NCBI RefSeq assembly: GCF_005233515.1 | Contig: NZ_QFZZ01000001.1 | Coordinates: 277,320 to 341,319, forward strand | DNA length: 64,000 bases | Reading direction: 5' to 3' | Origin: Pseudomonas sp. CFBP13508 | GTDB lineage: Bacteria > Pseudomonadota > Gammaproteobacteria > Pseudomonadales > Pseudomonadaceae | Shown: positions 26,601-37,000 of the stretch, one piece after another | How positions within the stretch are numbered: the stretch's first letter is position 1 | How the letters are laid out: every line of letters starts with the position of its first letter | Made by a program: the position numbers and the translations under genes | Notes under the pieces: generated by a model | What the model saw: only the letters and a program-made list of their open reading frames with translations | Told to the model about the DNA's origin: nothing | Database searches by the model: none

Positions 26601-29600
26601 TCAAGAACGGACCTTTCTACCAGGCATTCAATGCTCAGGCGCAGGTGCTCAACAGAATTTCCAGGGTGGAAGACAGTTTCTATCGTTCGCTCATGTATGC
26701 GTTGCCTGATGACATGCGTGCGGCACTGGGCCTGTACGAGGGCAGCAAAGGCGGTGAGCTGCAGCACCAGATTATCCTGTCGGCCCGCGTGCATTGGCGC
26801 GAAGCTCTGCACATGCTGGCACCGCGAGCCAAATGGTTCAAACCGCCAGTACGGGTTCGGGCCAGGATGACGGGCTATTACGCGAGTGGGCGAGGTGGAG
26901 GCTGGAGCACTTCGCTCGAAATGCGCGTGGCGCAGTTGTATCCGTTGCCGCGACAGGCAGCTGCCTTTCTTGCTCGACAGCGAGGCCGCAGCGATGCGCA
27001 GATTTATCAGGAGCTGGAGTTGCGCCGTCGGGAATGGGAGTCGCTCAATGTCACACTCGAGCGATGGCAGGCGGTCCCAGGCAGCAGCCAGACTGCCGAG
27101 CACAGGGCGCGATTGGCGCGGACTTTGAGAGAGGCGTGGCGCAATGGCCCGTTGGCCGGCCGGGTTGCCGATGTGGCCCGCCTGTCACTGGTCTGTGATG
27201 CGTCTGTCCCCGCGTTGAGTACTCGTTTTCCCCATGTGCGTGAACTGGCAGTGAGCGGCATTGGCCTCACGGATGCCAATGTCGATGGTTTGCTGGCGGC
27301 GTTTCCGAACGTCACTGACCTGCAGATTGGCGAGGTGAGGGATCCACGTGTCTTTACCGTTGCTGGCCGATCACTCACGACCGTGCCGCAAGCACTTGGC
27401 CAGCTGACCGGATTGACTCAACTGCGCTTCGTTACCGACGCGCCGTTTCTCGCGCCCACCTTTGCACAGAGGCTGCGGGCACTGACCTCACTGGAAACGC
27501 TGCATATCAACTATTCGGGAGCCGATGCAAGCACTCTGAATGATCTTGAACTGAGCACGCTGACGCATTTGCACAGTTTGCGCATTGACGCCCCGAATGC
27601 CTTGTGGCGGTGGCCGGCGTATGTCGAACGGCTGCCGCGGCTTGGACGCCTGGACCTGACCCACACCTTGATTGAAACCTTGCCCGACTCGCTGTACCAC
27701 GGACACGAGCAACTCTGGGCCGGCCTGTCGTTGAATTGGGCGAGGGTCACCCCGACCACGTTTCGGCGTGCTTACGACTACGTCAGCCAGTATTCCGGCC
27801 CGTTCGGCCATTTGCTCGACCTGCACCAAATGGTCCGTGGATTTTGCCGTGCCGAACTGGACACCATGGCCCCGGCGTCGGGCTTCGTCGATCTTTTGCC
27901 CGAAGCTTTTTATACCGCTCTGGCAACGCCGCAAGCGCGGGTGACAGCGATCGAGAGTATCAGGGCCGAGCATGAGGCAATCTTTGCGCAGTTCTACACA
28001 CCGACACTCAGGCATGGCACACGCTACTCGACAGTCAGAAGCCGCTGGGCAACCGGACCTGATGCCGAAGTCCTCCGGGCGCTGAAAACCAATTGGTATG
28101 GCACGCTGCGCCAGCGTTACGGGCTGACTGCGAACGTGGACAGGTTCGAGCTGCCTGGCCCACGATCGAGCAGCGAAGCGCTGCCGGCGGCAGCACGCTT
28201 TCGCGAATTGCCGCAACTGCCAGCCGGCAGTTTTGCCCATGTCCGTACTGTCCGTTTGCGGCTGCTGGATGTCCCCATCGACCAGGCACGCGGGTTTCTC
28301 CGTGCATTCAGTCACGTCGAAAGCCTTGAAATCAGCGGCAACCGCTTTACCGAACTGCCCTTTGCGGCGGACGATCTGCGTGCGCTGAAGAACCTTGATG
28401 CATCAGACAATGCCATCGTCGTAACGCCTGGGGTACAGAGGCAACTGAGCGGCTTGCAGCAAGTCCGATGGTTGAATCTGCGTGATAACCCGCTGCATGC
28501 CGTCGACGTCAGCACGTTGAGCCGATTGCGGGCGTTGAACCTGAGATCGACTTCGTTGCAAACCTGGCCCCTCGGCGCCGAACGCCTCGCGCGTTTGTCC
28601 TGGCTCGATCTGCGCGACAACCGGATCGCCTCCCTGCCAGAGCCAGTCTTGTCCCACCCCGATGTGCTGATGAGGAGCAACCTGACGGGCAACCGTTTCA
28701 GTCCCGAGGGGCAAGCGAGCCTGGACGCGGCATTTCAGCGAATCGAGCAGCAAAAGGCTTTGGAACAGGGCACGTTGGCGCAGTTCGCAGCGCAACGTGT
28801 GCCGGACACTTTCCCGCCGGCCGAAAGCGGTTGGTCGTTCATCGAACTGCTGTTGCCGCTGCCTGAAGAGGCGCTGGTCAATCCGGCTCAGAGCGGAACT
28901 TCGCTGCATGTGCAACGATTGAATCAGCTCATGCCGCGGCAGCAGGCTGAACTGAATGTGCAGCATCTGCAGGCTTCGGGATTGAGCGATGCGCAAATCG
29001 AAGCCCGGATTACCGAATGGCATCGCAGCTGTGAGGCGTTGATTCGACGACTCAATGGCTGGTTGTACAACCGCGAGATTCCAACGGCCGATGGCCCGAT
29101 CACGGCTGGTAGACGATCCTCTGCGGGGCGGCTGATCAGGGACGCGTGGCTTGGCGGACTGACTGAAGCCAGTGGCAGCGTGGTACGGGAACTTGAGCTT
29201 GCAGATCTGCGAATCGGCGACTTGCCTGAACTGCCCGTGCAGTTTCCAGCGGTGACAACGCTGGACCTGAGCCGCGTGGGCCTGTCCACGCGGGGCTCCG
29301 ACGGCTTTCTCAACGCCTTTCAGGACCTTCGTACCTTGCTGCTCAGTGGCAATGAGCTGGGTGCATTGCCCGGCCCGGTGTTGCGGATGCGGCATCTGCA
29401 GCATCTGCGAATGCAGCATTGCAATCTCCAGAGTGCGACCAGCTTCTACCCGTTGCTGGGGCGCGGGCGTCTACACATGCTTGACGTCGGGTATAACCAG
29501 CTTCGTGTATTCAACCCACCGGACTTCAGTGCCTTGCAGCTTCTGGATCTACGCACCAACCACCTGAGCGAATGGCCGGCCGGAGCTCAACAGGCCGCTC

Positions 29601-30880
29601 ATTTACGCGGTTTGAATCTGCACAACAACCGGATCGGGGACGTTCCTGGTGAGCTGTTCAACGGCAATCACGAGCGTCTGCTGCAAGGGACTGACTTGTC
29701 CGCGAATGCACGCCTGTCCCTGACTGCCTTGCTGGATCTGCGGCGCTACGCCCGCGAGCGCGCAGCCCCTTATGTGATGCAGCTTTCACAAGAATCCATC
29801 GACGAATTGATCGATAGACATGTTATCGGGCCCGATCAACCGCAGCCGCCAGGCGCAGTGGAGGGGGCAGGTAACAATGCCGTCGCCCCCGATCCATATG
29901 CAGGCGTGCAGCCGTCTGAAGCGATTTTTGATCCGGCCAATGACATCGCGCCGGAATCTCGCGATCCCTGGCTGATGGACAGTGACTTGGCACTGGCGGC
30001 GCAACGACGCTCGATCTGGACGCAATTGGCGCTTGAGCCGAATCACCAGCGGTTTTTTCAGTTACTGCGTTTGCTGCGTGACACCGAGGAGTTCAAGCGT
30101 GTGCCGGCCGATCTCACCCACAGAGTGTGGCAAGTCATGGAGGCGGCTACCGAAAATACCGAACTGCGCGACTCGCTGTTCAACGATGCAGAAACGCACG
30201 GCACCTGTCCGGACGGGCGGATTCTTACGTTCAGTGACATGCAGGTGCGGGTTTGGGTCTATCGCACATTGCAGGGAATACCTGTCAGCCGAACGATGGC
30301 CAGGGGCCGGGCATTATGGCAAGTGTCCCGACAGTTGTTTCGTCTGGAGTGGGTCGAGATCTTTGCCGAAGTCTTGGCGAAGGGCCAGGATCGTGCCGAG
30401 GTTCGCCTGCAATCGCGCATCGATTTGACCCGTGGCTGGGGTGATGGACTGGACCTGCCGGGGCAACCCTCCCATATGTTATACGCACGTCCATTGACCG
30501 ATGAGGTCCTGGCGCAAGTTCGCATTTGGGTACTGGAGGCGGAGCAGACTGATGAACTGCCGGCGAACATGGGCGAGCGCGATTACTGGATCGCTTATTT
30601 GCAAGAACGCTATCCGCAGGAAATGGAGGCGATCGATGTCGAGATCGAAGAGCTGCAACAGGTTGGCGGCGAACTGAAGGAACGACGCGAACGGGGGGAA
30701 CTCACCGAGAATCAGTACGAGCTGGAATTGAAAGCACTGGCCAGAGCTGTCCACGCATTGCGTCGACAGAGACGGCTCGAGTTGACGCGCCGTGAAATCG
30801 ACCTCCTGCGAGCTTTCGCTGATGACTCGCAACAGCCTGGACGCCTTGAACCGCAGCCCGGGACTTCCTCGCTCCCGTGA
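23681..30880 (+). CDS. Giant LRR protein with C-terminal NEL-type E3 ubiquitin ligase-like domain (copy 1)
   Basis: The protein has 2,399 residues from the ATG at 23681, with AGGAG 8 bases upstream. Residues 1-1080 resemble the large toxin-like N-terminal half of Pseudomonas proteins labelled dermonecrotic-toxin-like/DUF6543. A hydrophobic segment lies at about 473-504 (LGLLALNVASMFVPVIGEIMM). Leucine-rich repeats come in three blocks (about 1170-1340, 1505-1670, 1835-2005), each after a helical module. Residues 2090-2300 match the NEL domain of IpaH/SspH effectors: THGTCPDGRILTF with candidate catalytic Cys2176, LFRLEWVEIFAE, and GLDLPGQPSHMLY. A coiled coil follows. NEL proteins ubiquitinate host proteins. 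There is no signal peptide, and the secretion route is not shown. A paralogue follows 130 bases later. Confidence 0.85.
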   Translation: MSPDSLDSRTADRPIQPSATDSIHGPFLETAVPQWLIGASAQRKAEFKQARPLMPAWYARATARQRQVLHASFRSSFRAQMRLDKTMSGFKDIDAFARPILLQALKSRFQVEVDVDKTLLSLRRAVRAGIISVEFGTVEALTLPMLQAALHNFESDECVFGAFHGSSGFVIETATAGTYKSVPVNVSVRNFLSLCRDLDIGTKYQAYLKTFFHPAEPKAQETLRRDFIASQKAAMRAAAERALLTKEIRPQDHAMIVSVLNGERRPRVDNKPVWFHDMGLMQHRLVGCVAFTIAEKYQSVEAVILYVPNDPEHPLKRYTGTQMSDTFKRLLSARPAHQAKTAEPTAYQRFFSQFMPYEKRAYYFSQFVKSADPWSDWLSSVWRTVLQTSPIFSDIWKVSAKPPKMQPEPDPYVAASLMPHRQVYPWQPNNDLWQYLYEKHRDKVIADARAHAVPTRDIDAKARDAKLAGLEQLGLLALNVASMFVPVIGEIMMVVMVGQLLYETIEGVVEWSEGDRHAAKEHLLDVAENLAQIAVMAGGGVVFNKINAVRPEPVIEQLQPVTLPNGRTRLWKPDFTGYEHDIALAQAAVPNHLGQYRIDGKTCIRLGGEIYVQVFDRSTGQWRLKHPTERNAYRPALAHNGHGAWRLVSEQPMTWQRLELLRRMGHSTDGFSDDRLLMLGDISGVSDSTLRQMHMDHLPPPPELRDAMQLFEADAAARQMIEQLRGARAIDERYLHALPLVTELPRWPHGRVLEIFAGAQETEQSIQYGLENVLPGIERKPVIRISRAQVLNGEMPARIVAALEENEVIRLLGSRAAQFRPARPDEFMRLLAEFAYTRQSAIFDSLYRGTEPLSLRARILQRECPGLSNAAAQDVLGHATAAELARMDHTGRSPLKLLEEARWHVRRGRQTRAFAGLHSENLASADSRRLALFALERLPEWSPTLRLEIREGSTTGALLDSVGEPSAPVKRYLVKNGPFYQAFNAQAQVLNRISRVEDSFYRSLMYALPDDMRAALGLYEGSKGGELQHQIILSARVHWREALHMLAPRAKWFKPPVRVRARMTGYYASGRGGGWSTSLEMRVAQLYPLPRQAAAFLARQRGRSDAQIYQELELRRREWESLNVTLERWQAVPGSSQTAEHRARLARTLREAWRNGPLAGRVADVARLSLVCDASVPALSTRFPHVRELAVSGIGLTDANVDGLLAAFPNVTDLQIGEVRDPRVFTVAGRSLTTVPQALGQLTGLTQLRFVTDAPFLAPTFAQRLRALTSLETLHINYSGADASTLNDLELSTLTHLHSLRIDAPNALWRWPAYVERLPRLGRLDLTHTLIETLPDSLYHGHEQLWAGLSLNWARVTPTTFRRAYDYVSQYSGPFGHLLDLHQMVRGFCRAELDTMAPASGFVDLLPEAFYTALATPQARVTAIESIRAEHEAIFAQFYTPTLRHGTRYSTVRSRWATGPDAEVLRALKTNWYGTLRQRYGLTANVDRFELPGPRSSSEALPAAARFRELPQLPAGSFAHVRTVRLRLLDVPIDQARGFLRAFSHVESLEISGNRFTELPFAADDLRALKNLDASDNAIVVTPGVQRQLSGLQQVRWLNLRDNPLHAVDVSTLSRLRALNLRSTSLQTWPLGAERLARLSWLDLRDNRIASLPEPVLSHPDVLMRSNLTGNRFSPEGQASLDAAFQRIEQQKALEQGTLAQFAAQRVPDTFPPAESGWSFIELLLPLPEEALVNPAQSGTSLHVQRLNQLMPRQQAELNVQHLQASGLSDAQIEARITEWHRSCEALIRRLNGWLYNREIPTADGPITAGRRSSAGRLIRDAWLGGLTEASGSVVRELELADLRIGDLPELPVQFPAVTTLDLSRVGLSTRGSDGFLNAFQDLRTLLLSGNELGALPGPVLRMRHLQHLRMQHCNLQSATSFYPLLGRGRLHMLDVGYNQLRVFNPPDFSALQLLDLRTNHLSEWPAGAQQAAHLRGLNLHNNRIGDVPGELFNGNHERLLQGTDLSANARLSLTALLDLRRYARERAAPYVMQLSQESIDELIDRHVIGPDQPQPPGAVEGAGNNAVAPDPYAGVQPSEAIFDPANDIAPESRDPWLMDSDLALAAQRRSIWTQLALEPNHQRFFQLLRLLRDTEEFKRVPADLTHRVWQVMEAATENTELRDSLFNDAETHGTCPDGRILTFSDMQVRVWVYRTLQGIPVSRTMARGRALWQVSRQLFRLEWVEIFAEVLAKGQDRAEVRLQSRIDLTRGWGDGLDLPGQPSHMLYARPLTDEVLAQVRIWVLEAEQTDELPANMGERDYWIAYLQERYPQEMEAIDVEIEELQQVGGELKERRERGELTENQYELELKALARAVHALRRQRRLELTRREIDLLRAFADDSQQPGRLEPQPGTSSLP

Positions 30881-31010
30881 CGGCCGCATGGTGCGGTTGC
30901 AAGGCTCGTCGAAGCAAGTTGTTACCTTTCGCCGGTGAGTCATAAGCGGATACCGCAGTCGGGGTAGCCGGAAATGGTCTGCTGCACACTTCATTGACAA
31001 AGGAGTGACC

Positions 31011-34000
31011 ATGATCGCTATCCCATCCAATCCGCCGTCGACGGCATCTTCATCCTCGTCACGCACGACCGACGCGCCGGCCCCGAAACCGCTGAAGGCA
31101 ACACAGAGCCTTCACGGTGATTTCCTCGAAAAGTCGATCCCCACCTGGCTGACTGACGTGACGGCGCAACGACGCCAGGCGTTCAAGGACGCCCCTGCGG
31201 CGATGCCGGCGTGGTATCAGGATGCGACGCCTGCCCAGCGCGCAGCCTTGAATGACAGCTACAAGGCCAGCGTGCAGGCGCAAAACATGCTCGATAAAAG
31301 CATGTCGAGGTTTGAGCAGGCCGAAGTGTTTGCCAGACCCTTGCTGATCAAGGCATTGAAGGACGAATATCAGCTGCAAGTGGACATCGACAAAACCTTG
31401 TTGTGCCTGCGACGCCCGATAGAGGTGGGCATTCAGGCCACAGAGCTGGCGTCCTTCGAAATTCTCAAGCTGTCGCTGCTGGAGGCGGCACTGCACAACT
31501 TCGAAGCCAGCGAGTGTGAGGAGGGGGCTTATCACCACACCTCGGGATTCATGGTGGCGACCGATACTGCGGAGACTTTCGAGTCCGTTAGTGTCGCGCT
31601 GACGGTCAGCCAGTTCATGTCGCTGTGCCGTCGCCTGGATATCGGCAAGCAATACCAGGACTATCTGCAGGAATTTTTTCACCCGGCCGATGTGGTGGTG
31701 CAGGGCGTGCTTCGCGAGCGGTTCATCGCGAGTCAGAAGGCAACCATGCGCGCAGCCGCAGAGCAGGCGTTATTGCAGAAGGATATAGAACCGGCGGACT
31801 ACACCATGATCCGGTCGGTCATCGATGGCGAGATGAATCCCTGGATGGGCAACCGACAGGTATGGTTCAAGGACCTGGGCCTGATGAGAAAACGTCTGAC
31901 TGGCTGTGTGGTGTTCGTGATCAGCGAAAAATACCGCTACAGCGATGAATTGATCGTTTACATCCCTCACGACCCGCAGCACCCGTTCAAACGCTACAAC
32001 CACCAGCAAATGCGTGAGGAGTTCAAACGCTTGCTGACTGCGCGCGATGAACCGCTCGCTGGCGGGGCTCAACCGACGCCTTATCAGCGGTTCCTCAGTC
32101 AATTTCTGCCCGTTGATCAGCGGCCCGATTATTTCAGTCAGTTCACCCGAAAGGCTGCTGACTCACCGAAGGATGCCTGGTCGACATTGCGCTCTCCATG
32201 GGTCGCGTTCATTCAGGCAATCAGCGGTACTTCAGTGTTCACCCGGATCAAGCAACTTCCTCCCGAGCGCGGGGTGAAGATGGAGCCGGAGCCCGATCCC
32301 TACATTGCGCCTTCGGCGGTCGGACGCAGAGGGCATGGCCTTTGGGCGGCCAATGAAGATCTCTGGCTCTATCTCTTTACCCAGAACCGCGCCAAGGTAC
32401 TGGCCGACGCCCGCAGCCATGCGGTACCCAGCGACGACGTCGAGGTCAAGGCGCGCGACGCCAGGCTGGCGCACCTGCTGCAGATCGGTCTGCTTGGTTT
32501 GAACATGGTGTCGATGTTCGTTCCGGTGCTGGGCGAAGTGATGATGGTGGTGATGGCCGGCCAGCTGATGTACGAAACACTGGAGGGCGCGATCGAATGG
32601 AGCGAAGGCGACCGGCGTGCGGCCAGGGATCATTTGATCGACGTGGCGGAAAATCTGGCGCAGATCGCGGTGATGGCGGGGGTAGGCGCCGGGGTGCGGA
32701 AATTCTCCAGCGCCAAAGCCGTGCCAGTGATTGAACAGCTGGAACCGGTGCAGTTGCCTAGCGGCAACACCCGCCTTTGGAAACCCGATCTTGGCGCGTA
32801 TGAGTCAACGATAGCTTTGCCGGACAGCCCCGGTCCGAATCCGCAGGGGCAACATGTACTGGACGGCAAGACCTACATTCGTCAGGCCGGCAAGGTTTAC
32901 GAGCAGTACTACGATTCATCGCTCGGCAAGTGGCGCCTCCGCCACCCGAACGATCCCGATGCCTGGCAGCCGGTGCTCGAGAGCAATGGTTACGGTGCCT
33001 GGCGATCCACGCTTGAGCGCCCGCTGGAGTGGGACCGCCTGACCCTGTTGCGACGCATGGGGCATGCAACCGAAGTGTTTTCCGACGCAGAACTGCTCAG
33101 GGCTGCCGATATCAGTGGCGTCAGTGACGGCGCCTTGCGCAAGATGCACCTCGACCACGCGCCGCCACCACCGGAGCTGGCGCAGGCGATGCGCCTGTTG
33201 AAAGCGGATGCAGATGCGGCATTGGTCGTGGAGCAGTTGCGTGGGGAACGCCCCATCGATGAGCTCTACCTGTATACCTTGCCGCTGATCACCGAAATGC
33301 CGTTGTGGCCGCAAAACCGGGTGCTTGAAGTGTTCGATGGCGAGTCATTGTCCGGCAGTTCCGTAAGGTATGGTGCTGCGCGGCGCTTTCGTGACGTGGG
33401 TGTCAAGCCGCCAATCAGGACTTCTCGGGCCGACATCCTTGGCGGAAAACTGCCCGCGCATATTCTTGCATCGCTCGAAGAAGCGGAAATCAATCGCTTG
33501 CTCGGCAAGCTGGTCGCACGTACGCCCGAGGCAAGGCTTCAGGAATTCAACAAGCGAATTGCCAATTACGCCAACACCCGTCAATCGGCGATATTCGAAA
33601 GCATCTACAAGGGCACCGACCCCATCGCCCCCGAGGTCGCCGGTTTGCAAAAGGAATGTCCCGGGCTGGGCGAGTCGGCAGCACAAGCCGTGCTGACGCA
33701 TGCCCATGCCGGTGAGTTGCAGGCGCTGCGGTCGGGCCAGCGAGCACCGCTGCGCCTGCTGGAAGAAGCGCGCTGGTATGCGCGTCAAACCCGTCGAGTC
33801 ACCGCGTATGCCGGTCTGCGCAGCGAAAATGTCGCTTCGGCGGACAGTCGGCGTCTGGCATTGCACACGCTTCAGCAGTTGCCGGGTTGGCCTGACAACC
33901 TCCGTATCGAGGTTCGCGAGGATCATGATGCTGGCACGCTGCTTGACAGCATCGGCAGTGAAACAGCCAGCGAGAAAAAATACCTGATAAAAAAAGGTGC

Positions 34001-37000
34001 TCAGTTTCAGGCATTCAACGAGCGCGGTGAGGCACTCAACAGCCTGCCCGAACACGGCGACAATTTTTACCCATCGATCATGCACGCCCTGCCTGACGAG
34101 GCGCGCCGCAGCCTCGGTGTGCCAGCGGTCGGGCAGTCGGTCCAGCTGCGGGAAAAGATCATCCGCCACGCCGATCTGCACCAGGCCGAGGCGCCTGCGC
34201 TGCTGGAACCCCAGGTCAAATGGATCAAGCCGCCCGTTCGCGTCAGCGATACTCTGATTGGTTATCCTGCCAGCGGACGTGGCCCTGGATTGTCACCGAA
34301 CCTGATAGCACGCACGCGTGATATTTATCCGCAGCTGACAAATGAACAGGCGCGCGGCTATCTCCTTGAACAGTATCGGGCGGGAAATGACGACAGAGAC
34401 ATTTTCCAGTTGCTGCTGTCGCGTCGACAGGAATGGGCGCAGCTTGAAGCGACGCTGGATGAGTGGTCGGGACTAACGAGAGTACCGGCTTGGGCCCGTT
34501 CCGAGTGGAACTATAAAGTACGTACCGCACAGGCGCTCAAGGACTGTTGGCGCAACGCACCGATCGCCGCCCATCTGCCCGGCGCCGATCAGCTTCATCT
34601 TGTCCTGTACGACCCGCTGCCAGCTCTGACAGCAAATTTTGATCACGTACGAGAACTTTCCATCGCTGGGGATGGCATCACGGACACCGATGCCGACGCG
34701 TTCCTGGAGCGGTTTGGCCGTCTCGAAAAGCTCTCGCTGGGCGAGCGTGGCAGTCTGTTTGGCAGTTATATGGGGCGCGAACAGTCATTGACGACATTGC
34801 CTCTGGCCGTCACTCGCATGCCGAGCCTGAAAAACCTCAAGTTCAGAACCACAGCGGCTGCGCTGGCGGCTGATCTGCCGACAAGATTGCGCATGCTGAC
34901 TGCTGTAGAAGAGCTTCATCTTGATCTTTCGAGGGGCACCGGCGTCACGGCGAATCTTGACCTCACACCGCTCAGGCGATTGAGGAAACTCAGGATCGAT
35001 GCGCCGGGAATGGTCCAATGGCCCGATTTTGTACAGGAGCTGCCTGAGCTGGAGCGCCTTGATCTGACGCAGACGGCCATCTCGTCCATTCCACAAGCAC
35101 TCTACACAGGGCATGAGAAGTTGTGGGCGGGGCTGTCGCTCGACTGGTCGAATTTCGCGCATGAAAATTTCAAGCCCGCCTACGAGTACGTCAAAAATTA
35201 CCGGGGCGTGTGGGGACATCTGCTGGATCTGGACCTGATGGTCCGCCAGTACTGCGCCGGCGAGCTGGAATTCCTGACTGGACGGCGCGGAAATATCAAT
35301 CGCTTGCCTGAGCGCATCATGAGTCTGTGGAATACACCCGAGACCCGGCTCAAGGCTGTCGAGCTGCTGCGCCTGGAGCACGCCGGGATTTTCCGGCAGC
35401 TTTACCTTCCGACGACGTCCGATGGATTGCGCACCGCTACGCTTGCTCCGGTCTGGGAAACGTTGCCGAACCTTGCAGTGGTGCGTGAACTTGAGCACAA
35501 CTGGGCGGCTGCCGTGCGCGAACGTTATGGCCTGCGCAGAGAAGCGCAGGTCCCCACTCCAGGGAATCCGAACGGGGTCGCCCCGCTGGAAAGTGGCGAA
35601 GTGTTCAAGTTATTCGATGATGGACACTTTGGCGACGAGCCATCCATAAGCGAGCTTCCGTCATTGCCGGCCGGTACGTTTTCTCATGTGAAAACCGTTT
35701 CCCTTGATCATCTGAACGTGCCTGCGGCACAGATGCGCGCGTTTCTTCAAGCATTCAGCGGTGCGCGTACGGTAGAAATCACAGGCTGCAATTTGACTGA
35801 GGTGCCGTTCAGCCCGAGCGACTTTGCGCAATTGACTCGACTGGATCTGTCACACAACCTGATCGGCACCACGCCAGAAGTCCAAAGCCAAATTGATGCA
35901 CTTTATAAACTCGATTTCTTGGATTTGCGCGAAAACCAGCTGACTGATCTGAATGTCGCGGCTCTGAAGAAGCTTGAACTTCTGGACCTCAGTTCCAATC
36001 GTCTCCAGGCATGGCCGGCGGGTGCCGAAACGCTGCCAAGGTTGCAATGGCTTGATCTGCGCGAAAACCCAATCAGTACGTTACCTGAGCATGTGCTTGC
36101 CGATGACAGGGTGATGCTCAACACCAACCTGACGCAAAGCTCATTGAGTGCCGAAGGTGCGGCAGCCCTGAAAACTGCGCAGCGGCGTATCGAGACCGCA
36201 ATCGGCTTGCCTGATGACACCCTCAAACAGTTTGAAATTTACCCCAGTGGCCCTCGAAGCGTGGGCGACGCGCGCGTACCGAGAACTGCACTGGCATTTG
36301 CGCACGAATTTCTGTTGCCGCTGCGTCCTCTGGCACCTGTCGCCGAAGGTGCCGCAGACATTGCAAGTCGCTTACAGGACGTCAATCCGCTTCTTTCTAC
36401 AGAACAAGCGCAGCAATGTCTGGCGCGATTGCGCAGCGAGGGACTGAGCGATGCACAAATCGACGCCCGTCTGACCGTCTGGCGAGACAGCGACGAGGCC
36501 CTGACGCGTGAGTTGAACGGCTGGATCTTTACTCGGGCGATACCATGGAACAGAGGGGATAAATCCAAGCACCGATCGTTTCTGGCGATGAAGGTCAGAG
36601 ATTGCTGGGCTGAGGGTCTGACACGCCATAGCGAACACTCAGGATCCACACTTGATCTCACGGGGTTGAACACCGGAGATCTGCCGCGGCTGTCGAAAGT
36701 GTTTTCCCCAGTCAGAACGCTGAATCTCACCGGCGTGGAATTTTCGGCACAAAGCTTCAACGAATTCTGTGCCGCTTTCCCTGAAGTCACCACCCTGGTA
36801 CTCAACGGCAACGCCCTTGATACGCTGCCAGACGCCGTTGGCGGTCTGAGCGGGCTCGAGCGGCTGGAGCTGAGCGGGAATAAACTGGCCACCGGGGAGT
36901 CCCTGTACACCCAGGCGGGTGGAAATCGCCTGCGCTGGCTGGACCTCAGCCACAATCAACTGGAGGAGTTCAGTGCCAGCGCCTTCAGTCGGCTCGAAAC

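Noticed and set aside
31005..31010. GTG two codons before the ATG of the second giant gene as its start
   Set aside because: The GTG begins on the last G of the AAGGAG ribosome site, so the ATG at 31011 is the proper start.
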